DNA of 64,000 nt. Source: Paraburkholderia hospita. Its GTDB lineage: Bacteria > Pseudomonadota > Gammaproteobacteria > Burkholderiales > Burkholderiaceae. A program made the translations under genes and the position numbers. Position 1 is the stretch's first letter; the number at the start of each line of letters is the position of its first letter. Location of the stretch: contig NZ_CP026106.1 in assembly GCF_002902965.1 (NCBI RefSeq), positions 2,108,001 to 2,172,000 on the forward strand, given 5' to 3'. Below, piece after piece: positions 44,696 through 53,058 of the stretch. Under the pieces are notes generated by a model. The model was given only the letters and a program-made list of their open reading frames with translations, did not search any database and was not told the origin of the DNA.

Positions 44696-46423
44696 ATGAG
44701 TCAGCATCGACACGACAGCGACGATCCACAGGCAGGCAAGCGTCCTTCCCCTCTGGAGCCGCAATCGGATTCGAATGCGGCTCCGAAGGCCGCGCCTGCC
44801 GATGACCGTTACCCACGCTTCAGCACCGCCGACATCGAAAAGATGATGCGCTTCGGCATGATTGAGCATTGGCGCGCGGGCGACGTGATGTTCCGCATCG
44901 GCCAGCCGGGACTCGGCATGCGCGTGCTGCTGCGCGGGCGTGCAAGGCTGTCGCGGCGCGATGGGCTCGGCCGGTCGCAGACCATCGTCGAGCTGGGCGC
45001 AGGCCAGTTCCTCGGCGAAGTGGCGCAACTCACCGGCAAGCCTGCGCTTGCCGATGGCCTCGCACTCGACGACGTTGACGCACTGATGATTCCGCCACAG
45101 CAGATCCGCGACATGCTCGTCGCGGAAGCGCACCTCGGCGAGCGGATCATGCGCTCGCTGGTGCTGCGCCGTTTCGGTCTCGTGCGCGAAGGCGCCGGCC
45201 CCGTGCTGATCGGACGTTCGGGCGATCTCAGGCTGCTCGCGCTCGAGGGGCTGCTGCATCGGCTCGGTCATCCGTACTCCGTCGCGGACCCCGCGACCGA
45301 TACCGACATCCGCGCTCTGCTCGAAGACTGGGGCGTATGGCACGACGACGTACCCGTTGTGATGCTCGCGGACGGCACGCTGCTGCGAGACCCCAATGAA
45401 CGTCAACTGGCCGCGCGCCTGGGCCTCCTGCCCGAACTCGACTCGGCGCGCACTTATGATGTTGCCGTAGTCGGCGCAGGACCAGCCGGCCTCGCCGCTG
45501 CCGTGTATGCGGCATCCGAGGGACTGTCGGTGATCGTCTTCGACAGCCACGGCCCAGGCGGACAGGCAGGCGCCAGTGCGCGGATCGAGAACTACCTCGG
45601 CTTTTCGACGGGCGTGTCGGGCCGCGAGCTGGCGGCGAACGCGTTCGCGCAAGCAGTGAAGTTCGGCGCGGAAGTCGTGATCCCGACTCGCATCGACCGG
45701 CTCGACTGCGCGCAGGCGCCGCTTCAGCTCGAACTGCAAGGCGGCCAGCGCATCTCGTCGCGCACGGTCGTGATCGCGACGGGGGCGGCGTATCGGAAGC
45801 CCGCCATCGAGGGCCTCGATGAAGTCGCAGGCCGTGGCGTCTACTACTGGGCTTCGTCGATCGAAGGACGTCTGTGCCGAGGCGCGGAAGTGGTCCTCGT
45901 CGGCGGCGGCAACTCGGCGGGACAGGCCGCCGTGTTTCTGTCGACACACGCGAGCCGTGTCCACATATTGATTCGCGGCGACGGTCTCGAGTCGAGCATG
46001 TCGCGCTATCTGATCGACCGTATTGCGTCGCTGGGTAACGTGGTGCTGCATACGCGGACCGTCGTCGCGTCCGTCAGAAGCGACGAACGGGGCCTCAAAG
46101 CCGTCACATGCAGCACGCCCGAAGGCGAGCTCGCATTCGATACGCGGCACCTGTTCCTGTTCACGGGCGCGAATCCCAACACGCAATGGCTGCGCGATTG
46201 CAGCGTCGAGATCGACGACCGTGGCTTCGTCAAAACGGGCCTCGCGGCAGGCGTGCGCGCCGATACGGCATGCTTCGCGTTGCAGACCAACGTACCCGGC
46301 GTGTTTGCGATCGGCGATGTGCGCAATGCATCGGCGAAGCGCGTCGCGGCGGCAGTGGGCGACGGCGCCGCTGTCGTCGCGGAGATTCATCAGTTTCTGA
46401 GCGCCCCGTTGCCTGTCGCATGA
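44696..46423 (+). CDS. cNMP-binding, thioredoxin-reductase-like flavoprotein
   Basis: 575 residues. Residues 40-155 are a cyclic-nucleotide-binding-like beta roll (FGMIEHWRAGDVMFRIGQPGLGMRVLLRGRARL); 165-255 a thioredoxin/glutaredoxin-like linker; 260-570 a thioredoxin-reductase fold with FAD motif VVGAGPAGLAAAVYA, GGQAGASARIENYLGF, NAD motif VLVGGGNSAGQAA and GVFAIGDVRN. The usual CxxC of thioredoxin reductase is absent (YYWASSIEGRLC). The linker also has no CxxC. It likely reduces something other than thioredoxin, or is a sensor. AGAGGA precedes the ATG. Confidence 0.9.
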   Translation: MSQHRHDSDDPQAGKRPSPLEPQSDSNAAPKAAPADDRYPRFSTADIEKMMRFGMIEHWRAGDVMFRIGQPGLGMRVLLRGRARLSRRDGLGRSQTIVELGAGQFLGEVAQLTGKPALADGLALDDVDALMIPPQQIRDMLVAEAHLGERIMRSLVLRRFGLVREGAGPVLIGRSGDLRLLALEGLLHRLGHPYSVADPATDTDIRALLEDWGVWHDDVPVVMLADGTLLRDPNERQLAARLGLLPELDSARTYDVAVVGAGPAGLAAAVYAASEGLSVIVFDSHGPGGQAGASARIENYLGFSTGVSGRELAANAFAQAVKFGAEVVIPTRIDRLDCAQAPLQLELQGGQRISSRTVVIATGAAYRKPAIEGLDEVAGRGVYYWASSIEGRLCRGAEVVLVGGGNSAGQAAVFLSTHASRVHILIRGDGLESSMSRYLIDRIASLGNVVLHTRTVVASVRSDERGLKAVTCSTPEGELAFDTRHLFLFTGANPNTQWLRDCSVEIDDRGFVKTGLAAGVRADTACFALQTNVPGVFAIGDVRNASAKRVAAAVGDGAAVVAEIHQFLSAPLPVA

Positions 46424-46472
46424 GCGCGCCGCTCGCATGATCCGGACGGGTTTGGGGAGAAACCCAGCGTAA

Positions 46473-46491
46473 CCTATACGAACGTATGCGG
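46473..46491. promoter_or_regulatory. FixJ-neighbourhood palindrome, site 4
   Basis: CCTATACGAACGTATGCGG, right half identical to site 2, in the gap between the flavoprotein and the second alpha/beta hydrolase gene; a half-site CCGTATG follows at about 46500. Confidence 0.5.
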
Positions 46492-46668
46492 TTGCCCATC
46501 CGTATGAATCAGCTGGCTAGATGCAGATTGTATGGAACACATGCAACCCGCAGTCTAATCTTTGCACATCGATGCTTTGAAGCGGCGATCGGTCATCTTG
46601 CCTTGCGTTAGCGAAGCAAGCCCGAACGACTCTGACAAAAAAACTGTACGAAAAAAAGGAGTACGCAC

Positions 46669-47712
46669 ATGCAAGACACGGTGAATCTGCGCCGCCGTCG
46701 ACTGATCGGGACGACTGCGGCAGGCATCGGCCTGCTGGAACTGGGCCTCGGCAACCTCGCGCACGCGCAAGCCACGAAGAGCGCGCACGCCGCAAAGAAA
46801 GCGGCTCACCATACGTCGTTCGATGCGATCCAGCAGATCGACGCGGGCACGCTAAACGTCGGCTACGTGGACATGGGCCCGAAGGACGGACAGCCCGTCA
46901 TCCTGCTGCACGGCTGGCCGTACGACATCTACGCGTTCGTCGACGTCGCGCCGATCCTCGCTGCAGCGGGTTACCGCGTGATCGTGCCGTTTCTGCGCGG
47001 CTACGGCTCGACGCGCTTTCTTGCCAACGAAACGCCGCGCAACGGCCAACAGGCCGTCGTCGCCGTCGACATCATCGCGCTGATGGATGCGCTGAAAATC
47101 GATCAGGCTATCTTCGGCGCATTCGACTGGGGCGCGCGCACGGCGTGCATCATCGCCGCACTGTGGCCGCAGCGCTGCAAGGGGCTGGTGTCGGTGAGCG
47201 GCTATCTGATCGGCAGCCAGGAAGCGAACCGCAAGCCCTTGCCGCCCAAGGCGGAATTCGCGTGGTGGTATCAGTTCTATTTCGCCACCGAGCGCGGCGA
47301 ACTGGGCTACGCGGCCAACCGCAACGACTTTAACCGGCTGATCTGGCAACTCGCGTCGCCCAAGTGGCATTTCGACGATGCCACGTATCAGCGCACGGCG
47401 GCATCGTTCAACAACCCCGATCACGTCGCCGTGGTGATTCACAACTACCGCTGGCGTCTGGGCCTCGTGCAAGGCGAGCCGCAGTACGACGAGATCGAGC
47501 AGCGTCTCGCGGCGCTGCCCACCATCGGTGTGCCGACCATCACGATGGAAGGCGACGCGAACGGCGCGCCGCATCCCGATCCGTCCGCGTACGCGAAGAT
47601 GTTCACGGGCAAGTATCAGCACCGCAACGTGAGCGGCGGCATCGGCCACAACCTGCCGCAGGAAGCGCCTCAGGCATTTGCCGAGGCCGTCCTGCAAGTC
47701 GCTCGCCTTTGA
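46669..47712 (+). CDS. Exported alpha/beta hydrolase, paralogue of 28279-29307
   Basis: 347 residues. Tat-like signal (NLRRRRLIGTTAAGIGLLELGL, cleavage near AHAQ), HGWPYD at 81-86, nucleophile Asp153 in GAFDWGAR and His327 in GGIGHNLP. Apart from a Lys/His-rich insertion after the signal, it aligns without gaps to the hydrolase at 28279-29307 (for example the shared LPPKAEFAWWYQFYFATERG). AGGAG precedes the ATG. The OmpR-type regulator gene follows 52 bp later and may be in the same operon. Confidence 0.9.
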   Translation: MQDTVNLRRRRLIGTTAAGIGLLELGLGNLAHAQATKSAHAAKKAAHHTSFDAIQQIDAGTLNVGYVDMGPKDGQPVILLHGWPYDIYAFVDVAPILAAAGYRVIVPFLRGYGSTRFLANETPRNGQQAVVAVDIIALMDALKIDQAIFGAFDWGARTACIIAALWPQRCKGLVSVSGYLIGSQEANRKPLPPKAEFAWWYQFYFATERGELGYAANRNDFNRLIWQLASPKWHFDDATYQRTAASFNNPDHVAVVIHNYRWRLGLVQGEPQYDEIEQRLAALPTIGVPTITMEGDANGAPHPDPSAYAKMFTGKYQHRNVSGGIGHNLPQEAPQAFAEAVLQVARL

Positions 47713-47764
47713 TCCCGGATGCGTTCAAGCATGACACGCCAATCGTCGCCCCTGACCTGACATC

Positions 47765-48520
47765 ATGGACAAACCCGACCACGTTCTGATCGTCGACGAG
47801 GACCGCGGCATGCGCGAGTTCGTCGCCAGTTATCTGGAGAAAAACGGCATGCGCGTATCGCTCGCGTCCAGCGGACGCGACATGCACGCCGTGCTCGACC
47901 GGCATACGCCCGATGTGATCCTGCTCGACGTGATGCTGCCGGGGGAAGACGGCCTCGCGCTATGCCGCGGGCTGCGCGCGGGCCGTCATCGCGCGGTGCC
48001 CGTGATGATGGTGACCGAGCATTGCGATGAGATGGACCGGATCATCGGCCTGGAGATGGGCGCGGACGACTATCTGGCCAAGCCGTGCGCCGTGCGCGAG
48101 CTGCTCGCGCGCATCCGCGCGGTGCTGCGACGCACGCGCATGCTGCCGCCCGGCATGCTGGTGGAGGAATCGACGGAGATGCTGAGCTTCGGCGACTGGC
48201 GGCTCGATACGACGGCGCGTCACCTGCTCGACACCGAGGACGCCGTGGTCGCGTTGAGCGGCGCGGAATACCGGCTGCTGCGCGCCTTTCTCGATCACCC
48301 GCAACGCGTGCTGACGCGCGACCAGCTGCTCAATCTGACGCAGCGGCGCAACGCCGAACCGTTCGATCGTTCGATCGACCTGCTGGTCAGCCGTCTGCGG
48401 CAAAGGCTCCGCGACGTCGCCCGCGTGCCGCGCTACATCAAGACGCTGCGCAACGAAGGCTATGTGTTTTCGTCGACGGTGAAGGCTGTCGAGGAAGCGC
48501 GCGCGCGGCAACATGCGTGA
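47765..48520 (+). CDS. OmpR/PhoB-type response regulator (paralogue 1)
   Basis: 251 residues. Receiver with IVDED, Asp55 in LLDVMLPGEDG, VTE at the switch position and Lys106 in LAKPC, then a winged helix (LLDTEDAVVALSGAEYRLLRAFLDHPQRVLTRDQLL through RYIKTLRNEGYVFSS). Very close to the regulator at 53055-53825. No HisKA-type kinase gene is next to either. Either is a plausible binder of the GATACR sites around it. Confidence 0.94.
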   Translation: MDKPDHVLIVDEDRGMREFVASYLEKNGMRVSLASSGRDMHAVLDRHTPDVILLDVMLPGEDGLALCRGLRAGRHRAVPVMMVTEHCDEMDRIIGLEMGADDYLAKPCAVRELLARIRAVLRRTRMLPPGMLVEESTEMLSFGDWRLDTTARHLLDTEDAVVALSGAEYRLLRAFLDHPQRVLTRDQLLNLTQRRNAEPFDRSIDLLVSRLRQRLRDVARVPRYIKTLRNEGYVFSSTVKAVEEARARQHA

Positions 48521-48616
48521 TGCGTGGCGCAGTTCCGGCGTCGTCAGCGTCTTGTGGCGCATGACGGCGTTTTAGCCACCCCTGCGTCCAGAAAAGACGG
48601 CCGCCCGGTCGTCGTT

Positions 48617-48708
48617 TGTATCGCCATGTATCCGGCGGCGCAGCCGATACATCGCGATACGCACCCTCACCTTCCTGAAATTCGCCGGATACATGTGCGG
48701 GCTTTAAT
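48617..48708 (+). promoter_or_regulatory. GATACR-type promoter of DipZ-like gene
   Basis: TGTATC (48617), TGTATC (48627), 13 bases, GATACA (48646), GATACG (48656), then GATACA at 48688-48693, exactly 9 bases, TTTAAT (48703-48708). The outer four hexamers form a symmetric array with 10-bp phase. Leader about 80 nt. This is the most complete example of the motif in the window. Confidence 0.7.
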
Positions 48709-48792
48709 CCGTCACAAGAGCACGCGCGAGATCGACATGCGCTGCGTGCAGACCGGTTGAATCAACCGTTTCCGGATCAGGAGGTCGATTCC

Positions 48793-50553
48793 ATGTTACT
48801 CATCGTCATTGCGTTTCTGGGCGGGGTGCTCACCATCCTGAGCCCATGTATCCTGCCTGTCGTGCCATTCGTCTTCGCCCGTTCCGACAAGCCGTTCGTG
48901 ACGGGCCGGCTGCCGTTGCTGCTCGGCCTGGCTATCACGTTCGCGCTCGTCACGGGCGTCGGCATTGCCGGCCTGAGCGGGGCCGCGCAACTGAACCACT
49001 ACGGGCGCTGGGTATCGCTCGCGCTGTTCGGCGTGTTCGGCGCATCGCTGCTGTTCCCGGCGCTCGCGGCGCGTCTGTCGCGCCCGTTCTTTGGGATCGG
49101 CAACCGCGTCGCCGCGCAGTCGCAAATGCGCGGCACACGTTTCCAGATCGGCTCCGCGCTGCTGCTCGGCGTGGCGACGGGCTTGCTGTGGGCGCCTTGC
49201 GCGGGCCCGATTCTCGGCCTGATTCTCACGGGCGCCGCGCTGCATGGCGCGACCTGGGCGACGGCGGCAGCATTGACCGCGTACGCGCTCGGCGCGGCGA
49301 GTTCGCTCGCCGTCGTGTCGGGGCTCGGCAAGCAGGCGCTCGATGGGCTCAAGCGATCGCTCGGTCTCGGCGAGCGCGTGCGCCGCGCGATGGGCGCGCT
49401 GGTGCTGTTGAGCGTCACGGCCATCGGCTTCGGTTTCGATACACGCGCCCTTGCGCAGTTGCCGTCGGCATCGACGACGGGCGTCGAGAGCCGGCTGGTC
49501 GGCCTGCTTGGTTCCGACCACGCGCAACAGCCGCGCACGCTGAAGCCGCACATCCAGCGCATCAGCGCGAAGGTGCCGTCCGCGCTTCCTGTCGAAGGCC
49601 ATCTGCCTTCGCTCGATGGCGCCGAGAGCTGGCTCAACTCGCCGCCGCTCACGAGCGACGCGTTGCGCGGCAAGGTCGCCGTCGTCAACTTCTGGACGTA
49701 TTCGTGCATCAACTGCCTGCGCACGCTGCCGTATCTGAAGACGTGGTCGGACCGCTATCGTAACGATGGTCTCGTGGTGGTCGGCGTGCATACGCCGGAG
49801 TTCGCCTTCGAGCACGATCCGTCGAACGTGAAGCGCGCCGTCGCCGACCTCGGCGTGCACTACCCCGTCGCGATCGACAACGGCTACAAGATCTGGCAAG
49901 CGTTCGGCAATCAGTACTGGCCGGCGTTTTATATCGTCGATGCACAAGGCCGCATCCGTTATCACCATTTCGGCGAAGGCGGCTATGCCGAAGCCGAGAA
50001 GGTGATCCAGCAGCTGCTGGCGGAGTCGGGACACACGATGCAGACGCGCGACCTGCAGCCCATTCAGGGCGCCGGCGCGCAGGCGGCCGCGGATAACCCG
50101 AACGTCGAATCGGGCGAGACCTATGTGGGTTATCAGCAGGCGCGCGGCTTCGCGTCGCCGGAAGACCTCCGACCCGACGACGTCGCCGCGTACACCGTGC
50201 CGTCGCAGTTGCAGCTCAATAGCTGGGCATTCGGCGGGAAGTGGATCGTGGGCGGCGAAGCGGCCGTGCTCGACGACGCGCATGGACGCATTGCCTACCG
50301 CTTCCACGCACGCGATCTGCATCTCGTGCTCGGCCCCGGCGTGAATGGCAAGCCCGTGCGGTTTCGCGTCACGATCGACGGGGCGGCTCCCGGCGACTCG
50401 CATGGCGCCGATGTCGCCGCCGACGGCAGCGGTGTCGTGACGAGCGCCCGCCTGTACCAACTCGTGCGTCAGCACGACGCCGTGCGCGACCGGACCTTCA
50501 CGATCGAATTCCTCGATCCGGGTGTGCAGGCTTTCTCGTTCACGTTCGGTTGA
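48793..50553 (+). CDS. DipZ-like thiol-disulfide/cytochrome c biogenesis fusion protein
   Basis: 586 residues from ATG 48793, after AGGAGG 9 bases upstream. Residues 1-215 form the CcdA/DsbD membrane part with Cys19 in SPCILPVVP and Cys136 in WAPCAGP; 265-420 a thioredoxin-like periplasmic domain with Cys305-Ile-Asn-Cys308; about 440-586 a beta-sandwich DipZ C-terminal domain (LNSWAFGGKWIVGGEAAVLDDAHGRIAYRFHARDLHLVL). Electrons would pass from cytoplasmic thioredoxin through the membrane to the periplasmic domain. Followed by a good hairpin terminator. Confidence 0.93.
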   Translation: MLLIVIAFLGGVLTILSPCILPVVPFVFARSDKPFVTGRLPLLLGLAITFALVTGVGIAGLSGAAQLNHYGRWVSLALFGVFGASLLFPALAARLSRPFFGIGNRVAAQSQMRGTRFQIGSALLLGVATGLLWAPCAGPILGLILTGAALHGATWATAAALTAYALGAASSLAVVSGLGKQALDGLKRSLGLGERVRRAMGALVLLSVTAIGFGFDTRALAQLPSASTTGVESRLVGLLGSDHAQQPRTLKPHIQRISAKVPSALPVEGHLPSLDGAESWLNSPPLTSDALRGKVAVVNFWTYSCINCLRTLPYLKTWSDRYRNDGLVVVGVHTPEFAFEHDPSNVKRAVADLGVHYPVAIDNGYKIWQAFGNQYWPAFYIVDAQGRIRYHHFGEGGYAEAEKVIQQLLAESGHTMQTRDLQPIQGAGAQAAADNPNVESGETYVGYQQARGFASPEDLRPDDVAAYTVPSQLQLNSWAFGGKWIVGGEAAVLDDAHGRIAYRFHARDLHLVLGPGVNGKPVRFRVTIDGAAPGDSHGADVAADGSGVVTSARLYQLVRQHDAVRDRTFTIEFLDPGVQAFSFTFG

Positions 50554-50576
50554 CACCCTCAGTCAGCGCTTCAGGC

Positions 50577-50609
50577 AACGCCACTGCGCTTTCGCGGCGC
50601 AGTGGCGTT
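50577..50609 (+). terminator. Terminator hairpin after DipZ-like gene
   Basis: A perfect 13-bp stem (50577-50589 with 50597-50609), 7-base loop and TT(T) tail start 24 bases beyond the stop codon. Confidence 0.75.
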
Positions 50610-50647
50610 TGTCATTGGCAACCCGCTGCCTGAGATTTGTAGCGCAA

Positions 50648-50729
50648 TGTATATATCGCCGATTGGGAAATACTGGCTTACATTCCGGCGCGTTCTGGAA
50701 ACAAGCCAGATACGTGAGCGGGTTCAAAT
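50648..50729 (+). promoter_or_regulatory. GATACR-type promoter of DUF4148 operon
   Basis: A weakened dyad TGTATA (50648), 13 bases, GAAATA (50667), 10-phase CTTACA (50677), then GATACG at 50709-50714, 42 bases from GAAATA, exactly 9 bases, TCAAAT (50724-50729). Leader about 125 nt. Confidence 0.6.
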
Positions 50730-50861
50730 AACGACACGCAAGGTTGATTCATGACAGTGCGACTGACCGGGTGAGAAGGCATCGCGAATGCAATACGCAA
50801 AACGCGATGACCGCCCGGGATGACATCAACGCAGACCCGCTTCACTACTGGAGAAGTACTC

Positions 50862-51188
50862 ATGAAACTCGTTCAATCCCTCATCGTTGCAGCCTTGATC
50901 GCCGCTCCCGCTGTGTCGTTCGCGCAGTCGAACCAACCCGTGACCCGCGCCCAGGTGCGCGCCGAGCTGGTTCAGTTGCAGCTGGCCGGCTACAACCCGG
51001 CCAGCGACAACACGCAATATCCGACGAACATCGAAGCCGCGCTGTCGCGCATCCAGGCTGAAAAGGGTGCTGCGTATGGCGGCGTCGCAGCGGGTCAATC
51101 GAACTCGGGCGCGCATCGCGACACCGCACAAACGCCCGCTCCGCAGCAAGATGTGCTGGGTCTCGAACCGATCTACGCGCACTCGTGA
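50862..51188 (+). CDS. DUF4148 domain secreted protein
   Basis: 108 residues from ATG 50862. Signal peptide 1-22 (cleavage after SFA), then QSNQPVTRAQVRAELVQLQLAGYNPASDNTQYPTNIEAALSRIQ, the DUF4148 pattern found in many copies in Burkholderia-type genomes. Role unknown; often stress- or plant-responsive. First gene of a probable operon with an alpha/beta hydrolase and a quinone oxidoreductase. Confidence 0.93.
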   Translation: MKLVQSLIVAALIAAPAVSFAQSNQPVTRAQVRAELVQLQLAGYNPASDNTQYPTNIEAALSRIQAEKGAAYGGVAAGQSNSGAHRDTAQTPAPQQDVLGLEPIYAHS

Positions 51189-51293
51189 TCGCCGCTGCTC
51201 CGTTTCCGATGCATGCACATGCGTCGTAACGGAGCGCCCAACTGACGCAGCAGAAAAACATCTATCGATAACGCGGTACTCAGGGGCAACACA

Positions 51294-52073
51294 ATGACAA
51301 GAAGCTTCAGGACCTTCCTCACGTTCGCCACGATGCTGTGCGGACTTTTCGCGTTGCAGACTGCGCACGCGGCCACGCAAGACGATCTCAAAGGTACCAG
51401 TGTCGTTCTCGTGCACGGAGCATTCGCCGACGGGTCGAGCTGGAACCGCGTGATCCCGTTACTCGAAGCACATGGGCTGCACGTTGTCGCCGTGCAGAAT
51501 CCGTTGAGCTCGCTCGCCGACGATGTCGCGGCGACGAAGCGCGTCATCGATCAGCAGAAAGGACCCGTGGTGCTGGCCGGTCATTCGTGGGGCGGCGTGG
51601 TCATCAGCCAGGCGGGCAACGACGACAAGGTCAAATCGCTCGTCTACGTCGCGGCCTTCGCGCCCGACGCCAACCAGTCGATCGCCGACATCACGCAAGG
51701 CATGAAGCCGCCCGTATGGGCGAATGAACTGCAGAAGGATTCGGCCGGCTATCTGACGCTGTCGGACAAGGCCGTGCGCGACGACTTCGCGCTTGACCTG
51801 CCCGCAGGCCAGCAACGCATCGTCGCCGCGACGCAAGGGCCGTGGTTTTCCGGCTGCGTGAACGACAAGGTGACGCAGGCCGCCTGGCACGAGAAGCCGT
51901 CGTACTTCGTGATTCCCGGCCGCGACAAGATGATCGATCCGCATCTGCAAGCGAAGATGGCGACGCAGATCCATGCGCAGGTGACGCGCGTCGACGCGAG
52001 CCACGTCGCGATGCTGAGCCAGCCCGAAGCCGTCGCCAACGCGATTCTCGCAGCGGCACGCAACGCGCACTAA
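51294..52073 (+). CDS. Exported alpha/beta hydrolase, EstC/salicylate-esterase-like
   Basis: 259 residues. Signal peptide 1-26 (cleavage after AHA). VVLVHGAFADGSSWNRVIPLLEAHGLHVVAVQNPLSSLADDVAATKRVI is the start of the EstC/MES-like group; nucleophile Ser98 in GHSWGG and His237 in DASHVAML. Unlike the other exported hydrolases here it has a Ser nucleophile. AGGGG precedes the ATG. It lies 105 bp after the DUF4148 gene and 16 bp before the quinone oxidoreductase. Confidence 0.9.
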   Translation: MTRSFRTFLTFATMLCGLFALQTAHAATQDDLKGTSVVLVHGAFADGSSWNRVIPLLEAHGLHVVAVQNPLSSLADDVAATKRVIDQQKGPVVLAGHSWGGVVISQAGNDDKVKSLVYVAAFAPDANQSIADITQGMKPPVWANELQKDSAGYLTLSDKAVRDDFALDLPAGQQRIVAATQGPWFSGCVNDKVTQAAWHEKPSYFVIPGRDKMIDPHLQAKMATQIHAQVTRVDASHVAMLSQPEAVANAILAAARNAH

Positions 52074-52089
52074 GGCAGAGGCGCGCGAC

Positions 52090-53058
52090 ATGAAGACCAT
52101 CATGATGGACGGTCCTGGGGGGCCGGAGAAGCTTCGGCTGGTCGAATGCGGCGAACCTGTCGCTGGCCCGGGTGAAGCCGTCGTCGAAGTGGATGCCGCA
52201 GGCGTCAACTTCATGGACATCGGCGTGCGGCGCGGCGGCATCTGGTCGACGATGGCGAATCCGAAACCCTTGGGCGTCGAAGGCGCGGGACGCGTGTTGA
52301 GTGTTGGCGACGACGTTGCGGATATCCGGCCGGGACAGCGTGTCGCGTGGGTCTATGCGCCCGGCAGCTACGCGCAGCGTATTGCGATACCCGCTGCATC
52401 GCTCGTCCCCATTCCCGACGCGATCGATCACACCACCGCCGCCGCCGTGATGATGCAGGGCCTCACGGCCAGTCACTTCGCGACGGACTTCTACCCTGTC
52501 CGGCAAGGCGACATCGCGCTGGTGCATGCGGCGGCGGGCGGCCTCGGGCTGTTGCTCACGCAGATCATCAAACAGCGCGGCGGCATGGTGATCGGCCGCG
52601 TGTCGCATGAAGACAAGATCGAAGCCGCGCGGCAAGCGGGCGCCGATCATGTGATCGTCGACAGCGAAGGCCGGTTCGCCGACGAAGTCATGCGCGTCAC
52701 CGACAGCGAAGGCGTGCATGTCGTCTACGACGGTTCGGGACCGGCGACGTTTCAGGGCTCGCTCGCATCGCTGCGGCGCTCGGGCACGTTCTGCTGGTAT
52801 GGGCCGGTGTTGGGCGCGGCCGGACCGCTTCATATCATGAGCCTGCCGAAGAGCATCAAGATCGGCTACGCGACGTTCACCGATCACGTCCACACCCCTG
52901 CCCTGTTGCGCGCGCGTGCGAAGCAGCTGTTCGACTGGATCATCGCGGGCGTGCTCGACGTGCGGATCGGCGGCGTCTATCCGCTTGCGGATGCTGCACG
53001 AGCGCACGCCGACATGGAGAGCCGCAGGACCACGGGCAAGCTGCTGCTGATTCCCTAG
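52090..53058 (+). CDS. NADPH:quinone reductase, zeta-crystallin type
   Basis: 322 residues. MDR-superfamily quinone oxidoreductase without zinc-ligand cysteines: GPGEAVVEVDAAGVNFMDIGVRRGG, PKPLGVEGAGRVLSVGDDV, AAVMMQGLTASHFATDFYPVRQGDIALVHAAAGGLGLLLTQIIK with the NADP-binding AAxGGVG-like loop (AAGGLGLL). It would reduce quinones or enones with NADPH in the cytoplasm. Last gene of the DUF4148 operon; its stop overlaps the stop of the convergent regulator by 4 bp. Confidence 0.92.
   Translation: MKTIMMDGPGGPEKLRLVECGEPVAGPGEAVVEVDAAGVNFMDIGVRRGGIWSTMANPKPLGVEGAGRVLSVGDDVADIRPGQRVAWVYAPGSYAQRIAIPAASLVPIPDAIDHTTAAAVMMQGLTASHFATDFYPVRQGDIALVHAAAGGLGLLLTQIIKQRGGMVIGRVSHEDKIEAARQAGADHVIVDSEGRFADEVMRVTDSEGVHVVYDGSGPATFQGSLASLRRSGTFCWYGPVLGAAGPLHIMSLPKSIKIGYATFTDHVHTPALLRARAKQLFDWIIAGVLDVRIGGVYPLADAARAHADMESRRTTGKLLLIP

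Noticed and set aside
46473..46557. A GATACR-type promoter for the second alpha/beta hydrolase gene
   Set aside because: A TCTAAT box is present near 46552, but no GATACR hexamer stands 9 bases before it, so I left this gene out of the six-member set.
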